Position numbers and translations under genes: made by a program. This document shows, one piece after another, positions 32,966-40,731 of a DNA stretch of 64,000 bases. Location of the stretch: NCBI GenBank assembly GCA_965240365.1, contig OZ251218.1:1984001-2048000 (forward strand). The letters are read 5' to 3'. The notes under the pieces are model-generated. The model was not told where the DNA came from and made no database searches. It was given only the letters and a program-made list of their open reading frames with translations. The stretch is from G965240365 sp965240365 (lineage in GTDB: Bacteria > Pseudomonadota > Gammaproteobacteria > Eutrophobiales > Eutrophobiaceae). The first letter of the stretch is position 1. The number at the start of each line of letters is the position of its first letter.

Positions 32966-34573
32966 ATGAGTTATCAGGTCCTCGCAAGAAAATGGCGGCC
33001 GCGCGCGTTTGAGGATATGGTCGGCCAGGCGCATGTGTTGAAGGCGCTGGCCAACGCGCTGGATCAGGATCGCCTGCACCATGCCTATCTGTTCAGCGGC
33101 ACCCGCGGGGTGGGCAAGACCACTCTGGCCCGGATTCTGGCCCGCTGCCTGAATTGCGAGGCCGGCGTCAGTTCAAGGCCGTGCGGGCAGTGTCATGCCT
33201 GCGCCGCGATTGACGAGGGCCGGTTTGTCGATTTGATCGAGGTCGATGCGGCCTCGCGCGCAAAAGTCGATGAGACCCGCGATTTGATGGACAATGTCCA
33301 GTATGCCCCGAGCGGCGGCCGCTATAAGATTTATCTGATCGATGAAATCCACATGTTTTCCAACCACAGTTTTAATGCCTTGTTGAAGACGCTGGAAGAG
33401 CCGCCGCCGCACGTCAAGTTTTTGCTGGCCACCACGGAACCCGGCAAATTGCCGGTGACGATCCTGTCGCGCTGCCTGCAATTTAACTTGAGCCATCTCA
33501 CCAATGAACAGATTGCCGAACAGATCGAAATGATCCTGGGGCAGGAGTCGGTGGCCTTTGATCACGCCTCGGTCAAGCTGATCGCGCGCGGCGCGGCGGG
33601 CAGTATGCGCGATGCCCTGAGCCTGCTGGATCAGGCTATTGCCCACGGCGGCGGCAAGCTGGAAGAGGCCCAGGTGCGGGCCATGATGGGCACGATCGAC
33701 AGCGCCGATTTAAGCCGCCTGTTGCAGGCCCTGGCCGATGCGGACGCCGAGGCCCTGCTGAGCCATACCCGGCAGATCGCCGGGCAGAACCCGGATTACG
33801 ACGCATTGTTGGCCGAATTCCTGGGCCTGCTGCATCAGATCGCGGTCATACAGATGTTGCCGGAAGATGCCGGCCATCCCTTCAAGGATGATGCCCTCAA
33901 GGACAATGAGATGTTGCGCCGCTTTGCCGCCAGGATGGATAAAGAAGATGTGCAGCTTTATTATCAAATCGGCATGATGGGGCGCAAGGATTTATACCTC
34001 GCGCCGGATCTCAGGTCCGGCTTTGAGATGATCCTGATCCGTATGCTGGCCTTCAGGCCCGCGCCAGCGGGCGAGACCGAGATCGGCCCCGCCACCGGCA
34101 CGGAGAAACAGGCGCGGGCGCCGGCAGTGCAAGAGGCCGATGCGCCCTCTCCCGGCCTCGCCGCGGGCGTGGCCGTTCACGGGCAGGTTGAAGCAGCGGC
34201 CGGAAGCTGGCAGGCCATCATCGAGGAAATGGCGCTCTCGGGGCTGGTGAAGGAACTGGCCGGTCATTGCGCCTTAAAGTCACAGACGCATGACAAGATC
34301 GAGCTGGCGCTCGCGCCGGGCCGGGAAAGCGTATTCAGCAAAAACCAGAAAGAGCAACTGAAACAGGCCCTTAAGGCGCATTTCGGCGAGCATATCAAGG
34401 TGTTGATCGTGGGCGAAGCGGCCGCGGTCGAGACGCCGGCCGAGACCGCCGCGAGACGGGAACATGAGCGGCAATTACAGGCGCAGCAATCGGTGCGCGG
34501 CGATCCGGTCGTTAAAACATTGCTGGACACCTTCAATGCGACGCTGGATCAGGATTCGATCCGGCCGGAATAG
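32966..34573 (+). CDS. dnaX: DNA polymerase III subunit tau/gamma
   Basis: A 535-residue clamp-loader ATPase. MSYQVLARKWRPRAFEDMVGQ opens it; Walker A is GTRGVGKTTLAR (about 45-56); a four-Cys zinc module follows (CLNCEAGVSSRPCGQCHAC); Walker B is LIDEIHMFS and sensor 1 is FLLATTEPGKLPVTILSRC. The C-terminal region after about 370 is Ala/Pro-rich, then a tau-like domain V. I found no A-rich slippery sequence for a programmed frameshift, so only tau may be made. It is followed by ybaB and recR, the usual operon. Confidence 0.97.
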   Translation: MSYQVLARKWRPRAFEDMVGQAHVLKALANALDQDRLHHAYLFSGTRGVGKTTLARILARCLNCEAGVSSRPCGQCHACAAIDEGRFVDLIEVDAASRAKVDETRDLMDNVQYAPSGGRYKIYLIDEIHMFSNHSFNALLKTLEEPPPHVKFLLATTEPGKLPVTILSRCLQFNLSHLTNEQIAEQIEMILGQESVAFDHASVKLIARGAAGSMRDALSLLDQAIAHGGGKLEEAQVRAMMGTIDSADLSRLLQALADADAEALLSHTRQIAGQNPDYDALLAEFLGLLHQIAVIQMLPEDAGHPFKDDALKDNEMLRRFAARMDKEDVQLYYQIGMMGRKDLYLAPDLRSGFEMILIRMLAFRPAPAGETEIGPATGTEKQARAPAVQEADAPSPGLAAGVAVHGQVEAAAGSWQAIIEEMALSGLVKELAGHCALKSQTHDKIELALAPGRESVFSKNQKEQLKQALKAHFGEHIKVLIVGEAAAVETPAETAARREHERQLQAQQSVRGDPVVKTLLDTFNATLDQDSIRPE

Positions 34574-34616
34574 CGGTCGGAACAGGGTGAATTTTATCTA
34601 ACAGAGGTCAGAGGAA

Positions 34617-34940
34617 ATGAAAGGCGGTTTAGGCAATATTATGAAACAGGCCCAGCAGATGCAGGCCGGTATGGAAAAGGCGCAAAGGGAACTGGCGGAA
34701 GCGGAAGTCACGGGCGAAGCCGGGGCCGGCATGGTGAAGGTTACGATGAACGGACGCCACGACGTAAAGCGGATTGAGATCGACCCGGAGTTAATGCGGG
34801 ACGACAAGGAGATGCTGGAAGACCTCATCGCCGCCGCGGTCAATGACGCAAACCGCCGGGTTGAGAAGATGACGCAGGAAAAGATGTCGGGCCTGACTTC
34901 CGGCATGGGCCTGCCCGCGGGGCTGAAACTGCCGTTCTGA
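34617..34940 (+). CDS. ybaB: YbaB/EbfC nucleoid-associated protein
   Basis: A 107-residue dimeric DNA-binding protein of the YbaB/EbfC family. It has the usual GLGNIMKQAQQMQAGMEKAQ start, AGAGMVKVTMNGRHDVKRI in the beta-sheet, DPELMRDDKEMLEDLIAAAV and the Met-rich tail. An AGAGG-type Shine-Dalgarno precedes the ATG. It lies between dnaX and recR, as in most bacteria. Confidence 0.96.
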   Translation: MKGGLGNIMKQAQQMQAGMEKAQRELAEAEVTGEAGAGMVKVTMNGRHDVKRIEIDPELMRDDKEMLEDLIAAAVNDANRRVEKMTQEKMSGLTSGMGLPAGLKLPF

Positions 34941-34968
34941 TCGCCGGAAACGCATTGCCTCCACATCA

Positions 34969-35562
34969 ATGTCTGCCCAGACCCTGCTGGAACAACTGGT
35001 TGAGGCATTGCGCTGCCTGCCGGGGGTGGGGCGCAAGTCCGCGCAGCGCATTGCCCATCAACTGTTGCAGCAGAACCGCGCGGGCGCCCGGCATTTATCC
35101 GGCCTGCTGGCCGAGGCGATGGAGCGCATAGGCCATTGCGAGCGTTGCCGGACCTTCACCGAAGACAGATTTTGCCGTCTTTGCGCGAGCGCGAAGCGGG
35201 ATGATAGCATGATCTGCGTGGTCGAAAACCCGGCCGATGTGTCCGCGATCGAGGCGGCCAATTATCGCGGCCGTTATTTTGTGCTGCTGGGCCACCTCTC
35301 GCCGCTGGACGGTATCGGCCCCGATGACCTGGGTTTGAATGAGTTCAAGAAACTGCTGGCCGATGAGACCCTGAAAGAAGTCATTCTGGCCACCAATACC
35401 ACGGTCGAGGGCGAGGCGACCGCGCATTTCATCAGCGAAATGGTCAAGGCGCGCGGGAAGCGGGTCTCGCGCATCGCGCATGGGGTCCCGATGGGCGGCG
35501 AACTGGAATATGTGAACAGCATGACCATCGCCCATGCCCTGGACGGCAGGAAGCTGATTTGA
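34969..35562 (+). CDS. recR: Recombination mediator RecR
   Basis: A 197-residue RecR, which with RecO/RecF loads RecA on gapped DNA. The helix-hairpin-helix is CLPGVGRKSAQRIAHQLL (about 17-34), the zinc finger is CERCRTFTEDRFCRLC, the Toprim region is ICVVENPADVSAIE, and the Walker-like C-terminus includes RIAHGVPMGGELEYVN. Last gene of the dnaX-ybaB-recR operon. Confidence 0.97.
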   Translation: MSAQTLLEQLVEALRCLPGVGRKSAQRIAHQLLQQNRAGARHLSGLLAEAMERIGHCERCRTFTEDRFCRLCASAKRDDSMICVVENPADVSAIEAANYRGRYFVLLGHLSPLDGIGPDDLGLNEFKKLLADETLKEVILATNTTVEGEATAHFISEMVKARGKRVSRIAHGVPMGGELEYVNSMTIAHALDGRKLI

Positions 35563-35699
35563 ACCGGGACAGGGCCGCACAAGCCGCGACCGGAGCGCGC
35601 GCTTTGCGGATGATAGAAATTTCCGCGTTTGGGTTGTATTATTTTAGCGGGTGGTTACACTAAGGCACCGCTGGAAATGAACTGTTTGGAGAAAATTCC

Positions 35700-35948
35700 A
35701 TGATATTTGGCATCAAATCTGAAGATAGCAAACTGAAAGAAAAAGTAGAAAAGCTCGAAAAGGAGAACAGGATAATGCGAGCAGCGCTTGAGTTTTATGC
35801 CGACGCTAAAAACTGGGAAGCCGGGTATAAATATCGTGATGACGATGATGCCACCATATTTAACGACGGGGTGGAGTCCGGCGCGACCGTTGACAAGGGC
35901 AGCAAGGCCTTTCGCGCCCTGAAAACCGTTGACGGTTCGGCCCGCTGA
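35700..35948 (+). CDS. Small coiled-coil protein, phage-type
   Basis: An 82-residue protein. Residues 8-30 form a charged heptad helix (KLKEKVEKLEKENRIMRAAL). The second half follows a pattern common in small phage and prophage proteins: LEFYADAKNW, a spacer, then DKGSKAFRALK in place of D-x-G-x-x-A-R-x-A-L. TTGGAG lies about ten bases before the ATG. Function unknown. It stands alone after recR and before a MITE fragment. Confidence 0.65.
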   Translation: MIFGIKSEDSKLKEKVEKLEKENRIMRAALEFYADAKNWEAGYKYRDDDDATIFNDGVESGATVDKGSKAFRALKTVDGSAR

Positions 35949-35961
35949 ATTCGGCTAACGA

Positions 35962-36050
35962 TTAAGGAAACTCCAGATTGAATCAGAGTTTCCTGCTTGC
36001 TTGCCTGCAACGGGCAGGGCAGTCCGGGACGGGCTATTCAGGGCTTGTTG
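35962..36050. repeat. Partial MITE copy (TTAAGGAA end)
   Basis: It starts TTAAGGAAACTCCAGATTGA, continues AATCAGAGTTTCCTG, and after a CTTGCCTGCAACGGGCAGGG palindrome ends with TTCAGGGCTT. It is an inverted, rearranged fragment of the element seen whole at 12873 and 59361. Confidence 0.6.
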
Positions 36051-36060
36051 ATCAGGAAGG

Positions 36061-36123
36061 AATAAAAAGAGCCCGAAGTCACATAACACGAGGGGGAGGG
36101 AGGGTTATCTGTGACTCCGGGCT
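36061..36123 (-). terminator. Intrinsic terminator of the small RNA
   Basis: Minus-strand hairpin of 14 + 4 base pairs (arms 36110-36123 with 36070-36083, and 36104-36107 with 36084-36087), then TCTTTTTATT. No T-run exists on the plus-strand side, so termination is leftward. Confidence 0.75.
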
Positions 36124-36146
36124 TGCTCACAAACACTAAAATGAAT
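36061..36146 (-). ncRNA. Candidate CRP-activated small RNA with a C-rich loop
   Basis: Predicted transcript of about 85 nt. It starts near 36146, seven bases after a -10-like TAGAAT, and ends in a terminator read only on the minus strand. The hairpin has a fully paired 14-bp stem (AGCCCGGAGTCACA with TGTGACTTCGGGCT), a two-base bulge, four more pairs (TAAC/GTTA) and a 16-base loop beginning CCTCCCTCCCCCTC. It is followed by TCTTTTTATT. The loop is complementary to AGGAGG-like ribosome-binding sites, as in C-rich-loop regulatory RNAs. Two CRP-type sites lie upstream at ideal spacing. No coding gene overlaps. Expression is not proven. Confidence 0.6.
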
Positions 36147-36152
36147 AAAGTA

Positions 36153-36158
36153 ATTCTA
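36153..36158 (-). promoter_or_regulatory. -10 element (TAGAAT) of the small RNA promoter
   Basis: TAGAAT read leftward matches TATAAT at five of six bases. There is no good -35 hexamer at the proper distance, as expected for a class II CRP-dependent promoter, where CRP covers the -35 region. Confidence 0.5.
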
Positions 36159-36179
36159 GACGACCTGAACGGCTCATGT

Positions 36180-36195
36180 TGTGATGAAGCTCACA
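36180..36195. promoter_or_regulatory. CRP-type binding site, proximal
   Basis: TGTGATGAAGCTCACA fits TGTGA-N6-TCACA exactly. Its centre (36187.5) is 41.5 bases upstream of the predicted start at 36146, the class II CRP position. Confidence 0.7.
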
Positions 36196-36229
36196 GTTTC
36201 ACCAGTCAGCGCGCGGGAATTTCTGTTTT

Positions 36230-36245
36230 TGTGACGCTGGTCACA
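36230..36245. promoter_or_regulatory. CRP-type binding site, distal
   Basis: TGTGACGCTGGTCACA fits TGTGA-N6-TCACA exactly and has T/A flanks (TTTT and TTTTA) like the extended consensus. Its centre is exactly 50 bases from the proximal site, at -91.5 relative to the predicted start. Confidence 0.7.
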
Positions 36246-36312
36246 TTTTAACCCCTTCATTATTCAGCACATGGGGCAAGCCTGGGCAGAGTGTTGGGGA
36301 TGACCGCTTAGT

Positions 36313-36575
36313 TGTCATTCCCGCCTGTCAAAGACAGGCGGGAATGTATACAGGGTCACCTCATCTAAAATAAGGCGTCAGGTATCCTGGCCACGGTATC
36401 GTTAATATCGCTCATAATGTGCCTATCGCCCCCGCCGTCATTCCGGCGAAGGCCGGAATCCAGGAGGACGGGCCGGGATGTGAAATGAGCGCCAGTTCTG
36501 TCTAATTGTCATTCCCGCCAAGGCGGGAATGTATGACATAAACCACTGGATTCCGGCCTTCGCCGGAATGACGCC
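36313..36575. repeat. Repeat cluster with an inverted 88-bp block
   Basis: Attcc-type palindromes at 36313-36347 and 36433-36575 surround an inverted copy of the 88-bp block (36352-36436), running from CAGGGTCACCTCATCTAAAA to CGCCCCCGCCGTCATT. The order is the mirror image of 32280-32511. Confidence 0.75.
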
Positions 36576-36669
36576 GCGATGGAAATAACAGCATGGGCGC
36601 CTGGACAAGCATTCGCTATCCTGCCTTGGCCTAAAGGACAACAAAACAGGGCATCGGTTATTTCACCCC

Positions 36670-37896
36670 TTACTGAATATCTCCGGCCGGTTTTTGGAAG
36701 ACCAGACAGGCGTTGGTGCCGCCAAAGCCGAAGCTGTTTGACATCACGGTGTGCAGACCGGCCTGATCGATTCTTTCATTTGCAATGGGCAGACCCGCCG
36801 CGGCCTCATCCAGTTTATGGATGTTCAGTGATTTGCTGATGAAGTCGTTATCCAGCATCAACAGGCTGTATATGGCCTCATTTGAACCGGCCGCGCCGAG
36901 GCCGTGACCGGTTTGTGATTTGGTCGCGCTGATGGCGGGGATGGCCTCGCCGAAAACTTCCCGGATGGCCGCAAGCTCGGTCATGTCGCCGGCGGGCGTG
37001 CTGGTGGCATGGGCGTTGATATAGTCAATCTCGCCGGCAACATCTTGCAGGGCCAGCCGCATGCACCGGACCGCGCCTTCGCCGGAAGGCTTGACCATGT
37101 CGGAGCCGTCCGAGGTGGCGCCATAACCCTTGATCTCGGCATAGATACGCGCGTCACGCCGCAGCGCGTGCCCCAGTTCTTCCAGCACTAGGATGCCGCC
37201 GCCACCGGAGATGACAAAGCCGTCACGGTCCGCGTCATAAGGACGCGAGGCGAGTTCCGGCTCGGCATTGTAATTTGAGGACAAGGCCCCCATGCTGTCG
37301 AACAGCAGGGTCGAGCACCAGTGTATCTCATCGCCGCCGCCGGCAAAGATAATATCCTGTTTACCGGCCTGAATTAATTCATAGGCGTTGCCGATACAGT
37401 GCGCGCTGGTGGCGCAGGCCGAGCTGATGGAATAGTTCAACCCCTTGACCCGGTAGGCCACCGACAGGCAGGCGCTGTTGGTGCTGGCCATGACCCTCGG
37501 CACCAGGGTCGGCCCGACCTTGCGGGCGCCGCGCGCGCGCAGGGTGTCAATCGCCGCCTGCATGTTGGCATTTGAACCGCCGCCGGAGCCGACGATAAGG
37601 CCGGTGCGGGGATTGCTGATGTCCTTTTCCTCAAGGGCGGCATCGGCGATGGCTTCGCCCATGGCGATATAGCTGTAGGCCGCGCTGTCGCCCATAAAGC
37701 GCCGCAGTTTGCGCGCGATCAGCGCGTCCAGATCGATATCGACCGCGCCATGCACATGGGAGCGGAAACCCAGTTCGGCATATTCGGCGGAATGACGGAT
37801 GCCCGAAGCGCCGTTTCTGAGCGCGGTTAACACCTCTTGCTTGTTATTACCGATACTCGACACAATCCCCATGCCGGTGATAACGACTCTTTTCAA
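36670..37896 (-). CDS. fabB: 3-oxoacyl-ACP synthase I (FabB)
   Basis: A 408-residue ketoacyl-ACP synthase that elongates unsaturated and saturated fatty acids. The catalytic triad is visible: Cys in SSACATSAHCIG (about 163), His in INAHATSTPAGD (about 298) and His in ATKSQTGHGLGAAGSNE (about 333), ending SNSFGFGGTNACLVF. The start MKRVVITGMGIVSSIGN is canonical. It follows fabA by 11 bases, the standard pair for anaerobic unsaturated fatty acid synthesis. Confidence 0.97.
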   Translation of the reverse strand: MKRVVITGMGIVSSIGNNKQEVLTALRNGASGIRHSAEYAELGFRSHVHGAVDIDLDALIARKLRRFMGDSAAYSYIAMGEAIADAALEEKDISNPRTGLIVGSGGGSNANMQAAIDTLRARGARKVGPTLVPRVMASTNSACLSVAYRVKGLNYSISSACATSAHCIGNAYELIQAGKQDIIFAGGGDEIHWCSTLLFDSMGALSSNYNAEPELASRPYDADRDGFVISGGGGILVLEELGHALRRDARIYAEIKGYGATSDGSDMVKPSGEGAVRCMRLALQDVAGEIDYINAHATSTPAGDMTELAAIREVFGEAIPAISATKSQTGHGLGAAGSNEAIYSLLMLDNDFISKSLNIHKLDEAAAGLPIANERIDQAGLHTVMSNSFGFGGTNACLVFQKPAGDIQ

Positions 37897-37907
37897 TGCG
37901 CGCGCTC

Positions 37908-38423
37908 CTAAAAATTATCCGTTGATTTGAATAAACCCACCCGCAGATCCCTGGCAACGTAGATTTCCTTGCCGTCGGTCAGCATGGCGCCATCGGCGAC
38001 GCCCATGATCAGTTTCCTGAGCATGACCCGGCGCATACTGATATGGTAGCTGACCAGCCGGTTTTTGGGCGTGACCTGGCCGGAAAATTTGACCTTGCCG
38101 GCGCCCAGCGCGCGGCCCTTGCCCGGCGCGCCGGACCAGCCCAGATAAAAGCCGATCAGTTGCCACATGGCGTCCAGCCCGAGACAGCCGGGCATGACCG
38201 GGTCGCCCGCGAAGTGGCATTCAAAAAACCATAAATCGGGCTTGATATCCAGTTCGGCGATGATCTGGCCTTTATTTGCCGCGCCGCCGTCTTCGGTGAT
38301 GCTGACGATGCGGTCAAACATGAGTATCGGCGGCAGCGGTAATTGCGCGTTGCCCTCGCCGAACATCTCGCCGCGGCCACAGGCGAGCAACTCCTCCCGG
38401 GTGTAGCTGTTTTTCTTATTCAT
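37908..38423 (-). CDS. fabA: 3-hydroxydecanoyl-ACP dehydratase/isomerase (FabA)
   Basis: A 171-residue FabA, which dehydrates 3-hydroxydecanoyl-ACP and isomerises trans-2- to cis-3-decenoyl-ACP. The active-site region WFFECHFAGDPVMPGCLGLDAMWQL contains the catalytic His and Asp. LPLPPILMFDRI near the start and KVKFSGQVTPKN are also typical. Length equals the E. coli enzyme. First gene of fabAB. Confidence 0.97.
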   Translation of the reverse strand: MNKKNSYTREELLACGRGEMFGEGNAQLPLPPILMFDRIVSITEDGGAANKGQIIAELDIKPDLWFFECHFAGDPVMPGCLGLDAMWQLIGFYLGWSGAPGKGRALGAGKVKFSGQVTPKNRLVSYHISMRRVMLRKLIMGVADGAMLTDGKEIYVARDLRVGLFKSTDNF

Positions 38424-38560
38424 TCCCGCAAGTATCGCATGTCATTGTTTTTTTTTCTCGGAATTTATGCCAGCGGCATCCGGCAAGGGCGGCTTGACAG
38501 CGGGCTATCCCTGATTAGACTGCGTACTTGTTTTCCTGGTAGAAAGTAAAGGTTTTTATT

Positions 38561-39796
38561 ATGTCTTTAGAATTCGGGCCACGGCAAAGGCGCGAGAGTG
38601 TTGGGGTCAGGGTCGGGCCGGTCATCGTCGGCGGCGGTCAGCCGGTGGTTGTGCAATCCATGACCAACACCGACACCGCCGATCTGAAAGCAACCGTCAG
38701 ACAGGTGCAGCAGTTGGCGGCGGCCGGCTCGGAACTGGTCAGGGTGACGGTCAATACCAAGCAGGCCGCGGCCCGGCTGGCGGATATCCGCGAGCAACTG
38801 GACGCCGCCGGCTGCCGCGTGCCGCTGGTCGGCGATTTTCACTTTAACGGCCACAGGCTGCTCACTCATTACCCGGAGTGCGCCCAGGCCCTGGCAAAGT
38901 ACCGCATTAATCCGGGCAATGTCGGCTTTGGCAAGAAAAAGGATCATCATTTTGCCACCATGATCGAAAAGGCCATCGAATATGACAAGCCGATCCGCAT
39001 CGGCGTGAACTGGGGCAGCCTGGATCAGGAATTGTCACAAAAAATGATGGATGACAATGCCAAACTGGCGACGCCGCTGGCGGCCGACGATGTCATGCAG
39101 GAGGCCCTGATCGTGTCGGCCCTGAACAGCGCCAGGCGGGCCGAGGAACTCGGCCTAGCGCGTGATCATATCCTGTTGTCCTGCAAGGTCAGCGGGGTGC
39201 AACGACTGGTCGCCGTTTACCGGGATCTGGCCGGCCGCTGTGATTATGCCCTGCATCTCGGTTTGACCGAGGCCGGCATGGGCTCAAAAGGGATCGTGGC
39301 CTCGACGGCGGCCATGGGGATCCTGTTGCAGGAGGGGATCGGCGACACCATCCGGGTCTCATTAACGCCGAAACCGGGCGGCAACCGCGCCAAAGAGGTG
39401 ATCGTGGCCCAGGAAATACTGCAAACCATGGGGCTGCGATCGTTCACGCCGCTGGTCACGGCCTGCCCCGGCTGCGGTCGCACGACCAGCACGGTATTTC
39501 AGGAACTGGCCGACAATATTCAGGCCTATGTGCGCAGCCAGATGCCGATCTGGCGGGAGAAATACGTGGGCGTGGAAGAGATGAATCTGGCCGTGATGGG
39601 CTGTGTGGTCAACGGGCCGGGCGAGAGCAAACATGCCGATATCGGCATCAGCCTGCCGGGCACGGGCGAGGCCCCCTCGGCCCCGGTCTTCATTGACGGT
39701 AAAAGAGCGATGACCCTGAGGGGCGACAATATCGCCGATGAATTTCGTGAAATCGTTGATAACTACGTGGAAAAGCGCTATGCCAAGGCCGGCTGA
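38561..39796 (+). CDS. ispG: 4-hydroxy-3-methylbut-2-enyl diphosphate synthase (IspG)
   Basis: A 411-residue iron-sulfur enzyme of the MEP isoprenoid pathway. The TIM-barrel part has VVVQSMTNTDTADLKATV, VGDFHFNGHRLL, NPGNVGFGKK and GVNWGSLDQEL. The C-terminal cluster ligands are in TACPGCGRTTSTVF and MGCVVNGPGESKHADIGI. It starts with ATG after an A/T-rich leader; no strong ribosome-binding site is seen. It is followed at 33 bases by the DUF4197 gene. Confidence 0.97.
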   Translation: MSLEFGPRQRRESVGVRVGPVIVGGGQPVVVQSMTNTDTADLKATVRQVQQLAAAGSELVRVTVNTKQAAARLADIREQLDAAGCRVPLVGDFHFNGHRLLTHYPECAQALAKYRINPGNVGFGKKKDHHFATMIEKAIEYDKPIRIGVNWGSLDQELSQKMMDDNAKLATPLAADDVMQEALIVSALNSARRAEELGLARDHILLSCKVSGVQRLVAVYRDLAGRCDYALHLGLTEAGMGSKGIVASTAAMGILLQEGIGDTIRVSLTPKPGGNRAKEVIVAQEILQTMGLRSFTPLVTACPGCGRTTSTVFQELADNIQAYVRSQMPIWREKYVGVEEMNLAVMGCVVNGPGESKHADIGISLPGTGEAPSAPVFIDGKRAMTLRGDNIADEFREIVDNYVEKRYAKAG

Positions 39797-39829
39797 ATGT
39801 GATCTCGGGGCGTCCTGGGCAGGTGTGAG

Positions 39830-40573
39830 TTGAACAGCCGCCTCTCCATCGCCCTGATTTTTCTGCTGCTGCTCCAGGTTTCCGCGACCGGGCAGGCCGG
39901 CCTGGACGATCTCATTGAGCTTTTTGAAACGGATGCCGTGACCAAACCGGCGGCGCCGGGGCTCAGTCAGGCCGACATGGTCGCGGGCCTGAAACAGGCC
40001 CTGCTCAAGGGCAGCAAGACGGCGGTCAGCGCCCTCGGCAGGGAAAACGGATTTTTAAATCATCCGCAATTAAAGATCCCGCTGCCCGAAAATCTGCGGG
40101 CCGCGGAATCCGCGCTCAGGGCCATCGGCCAGGGCCGGATCGCCGACCGCTTTGTCTTGTCCATGAACCGCGCCGCCGAGCGGGCCGTGCCCAGGGCCGG
40201 CGCTATCTTCACCGATGCCATCCAGTCAATGTCGATCCAGGATGCCTACGGCATCCTGACGGGCGCGGATGACGCGGCCACCGCGTATTTTAAAAAGAAC
40301 AGCGGCCCCCGGCTGCAAAGCGCCTTTCTGCCCGTGGTCAAACAGGCCACCAGCGAGGCCGGCGTCACCGACCACTATAAGCAACTGACCGGCAAGCTGG
40401 GCATGATGTCCGGCTTTATTGATACCAGCGCGCTTGACCTCGATAATTATATTACCACCCAGGCCGTGAACGGGGTGTTCAGCCTCATGGCCAGAGAGGA
40501 AAGGCTGATCCGCCGGGAACCCGCCGGGCGGACTACGGAACTTCTGAAAAAGGTCTTTTCACGGAATGATTAA
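39830..40573 (+). CDS. DUF4197 family secreted protein
   Basis: A 247-residue protein with a TTG start and a signal peptide (SIALIFLLLLQVSATGQA). The mature part matches DUF4197: ALKQALLKGSKTAVSALGRENGFLNHPQLKIPLPENL with RFVLSMNRAAERAVPRA, IFTDAIQSMSIQDAYGIL, TAYFKKNS, and LDLDNYITTQAVNGVFSLMA-type segments in order. The family is periplasmic or surface-associated in proteobacteria and has no known activity. It follows ispG closely on the same strand. Confidence 0.85.
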   Translation: MNSRLSIALIFLLLLQVSATGQAGLDDLIELFETDAVTKPAAPGLSQADMVAGLKQALLKGSKTAVSALGRENGFLNHPQLKIPLPENLRAAESALRAIGQGRIADRFVLSMNRAAERAVPRAGAIFTDAIQSMSIQDAYGILTGADDAATAYFKKNSGPRLQSAFLPVVKQATSEAGVTDHYKQLTGKLGMMSGFIDTSALDLDNYITTQAVNGVFSLMAREERLIRREPAGRTTELLKKVFSRND

Positions 40574-40731
40574 CCGGGCCATAAAAATAACGGGTTAATC
40601 CTGCCATGATCAAAGCGGATATAACGACACGCCAACCATCGGCCAGTTTGAGATTCCGTGTATGCTGCTATTTCCACAAAGCCGTTTACCCGGATAAATT
40701 CTGAGGCGGCGAGAAACAGGGCGCGCGATCG

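Noticed and set aside
32966..34573. Programmed ribosomal frameshift in dnaX
   Set aside because: No A-rich slippery heptamer with a following hairpin is visible in the region where E. coli makes gamma.
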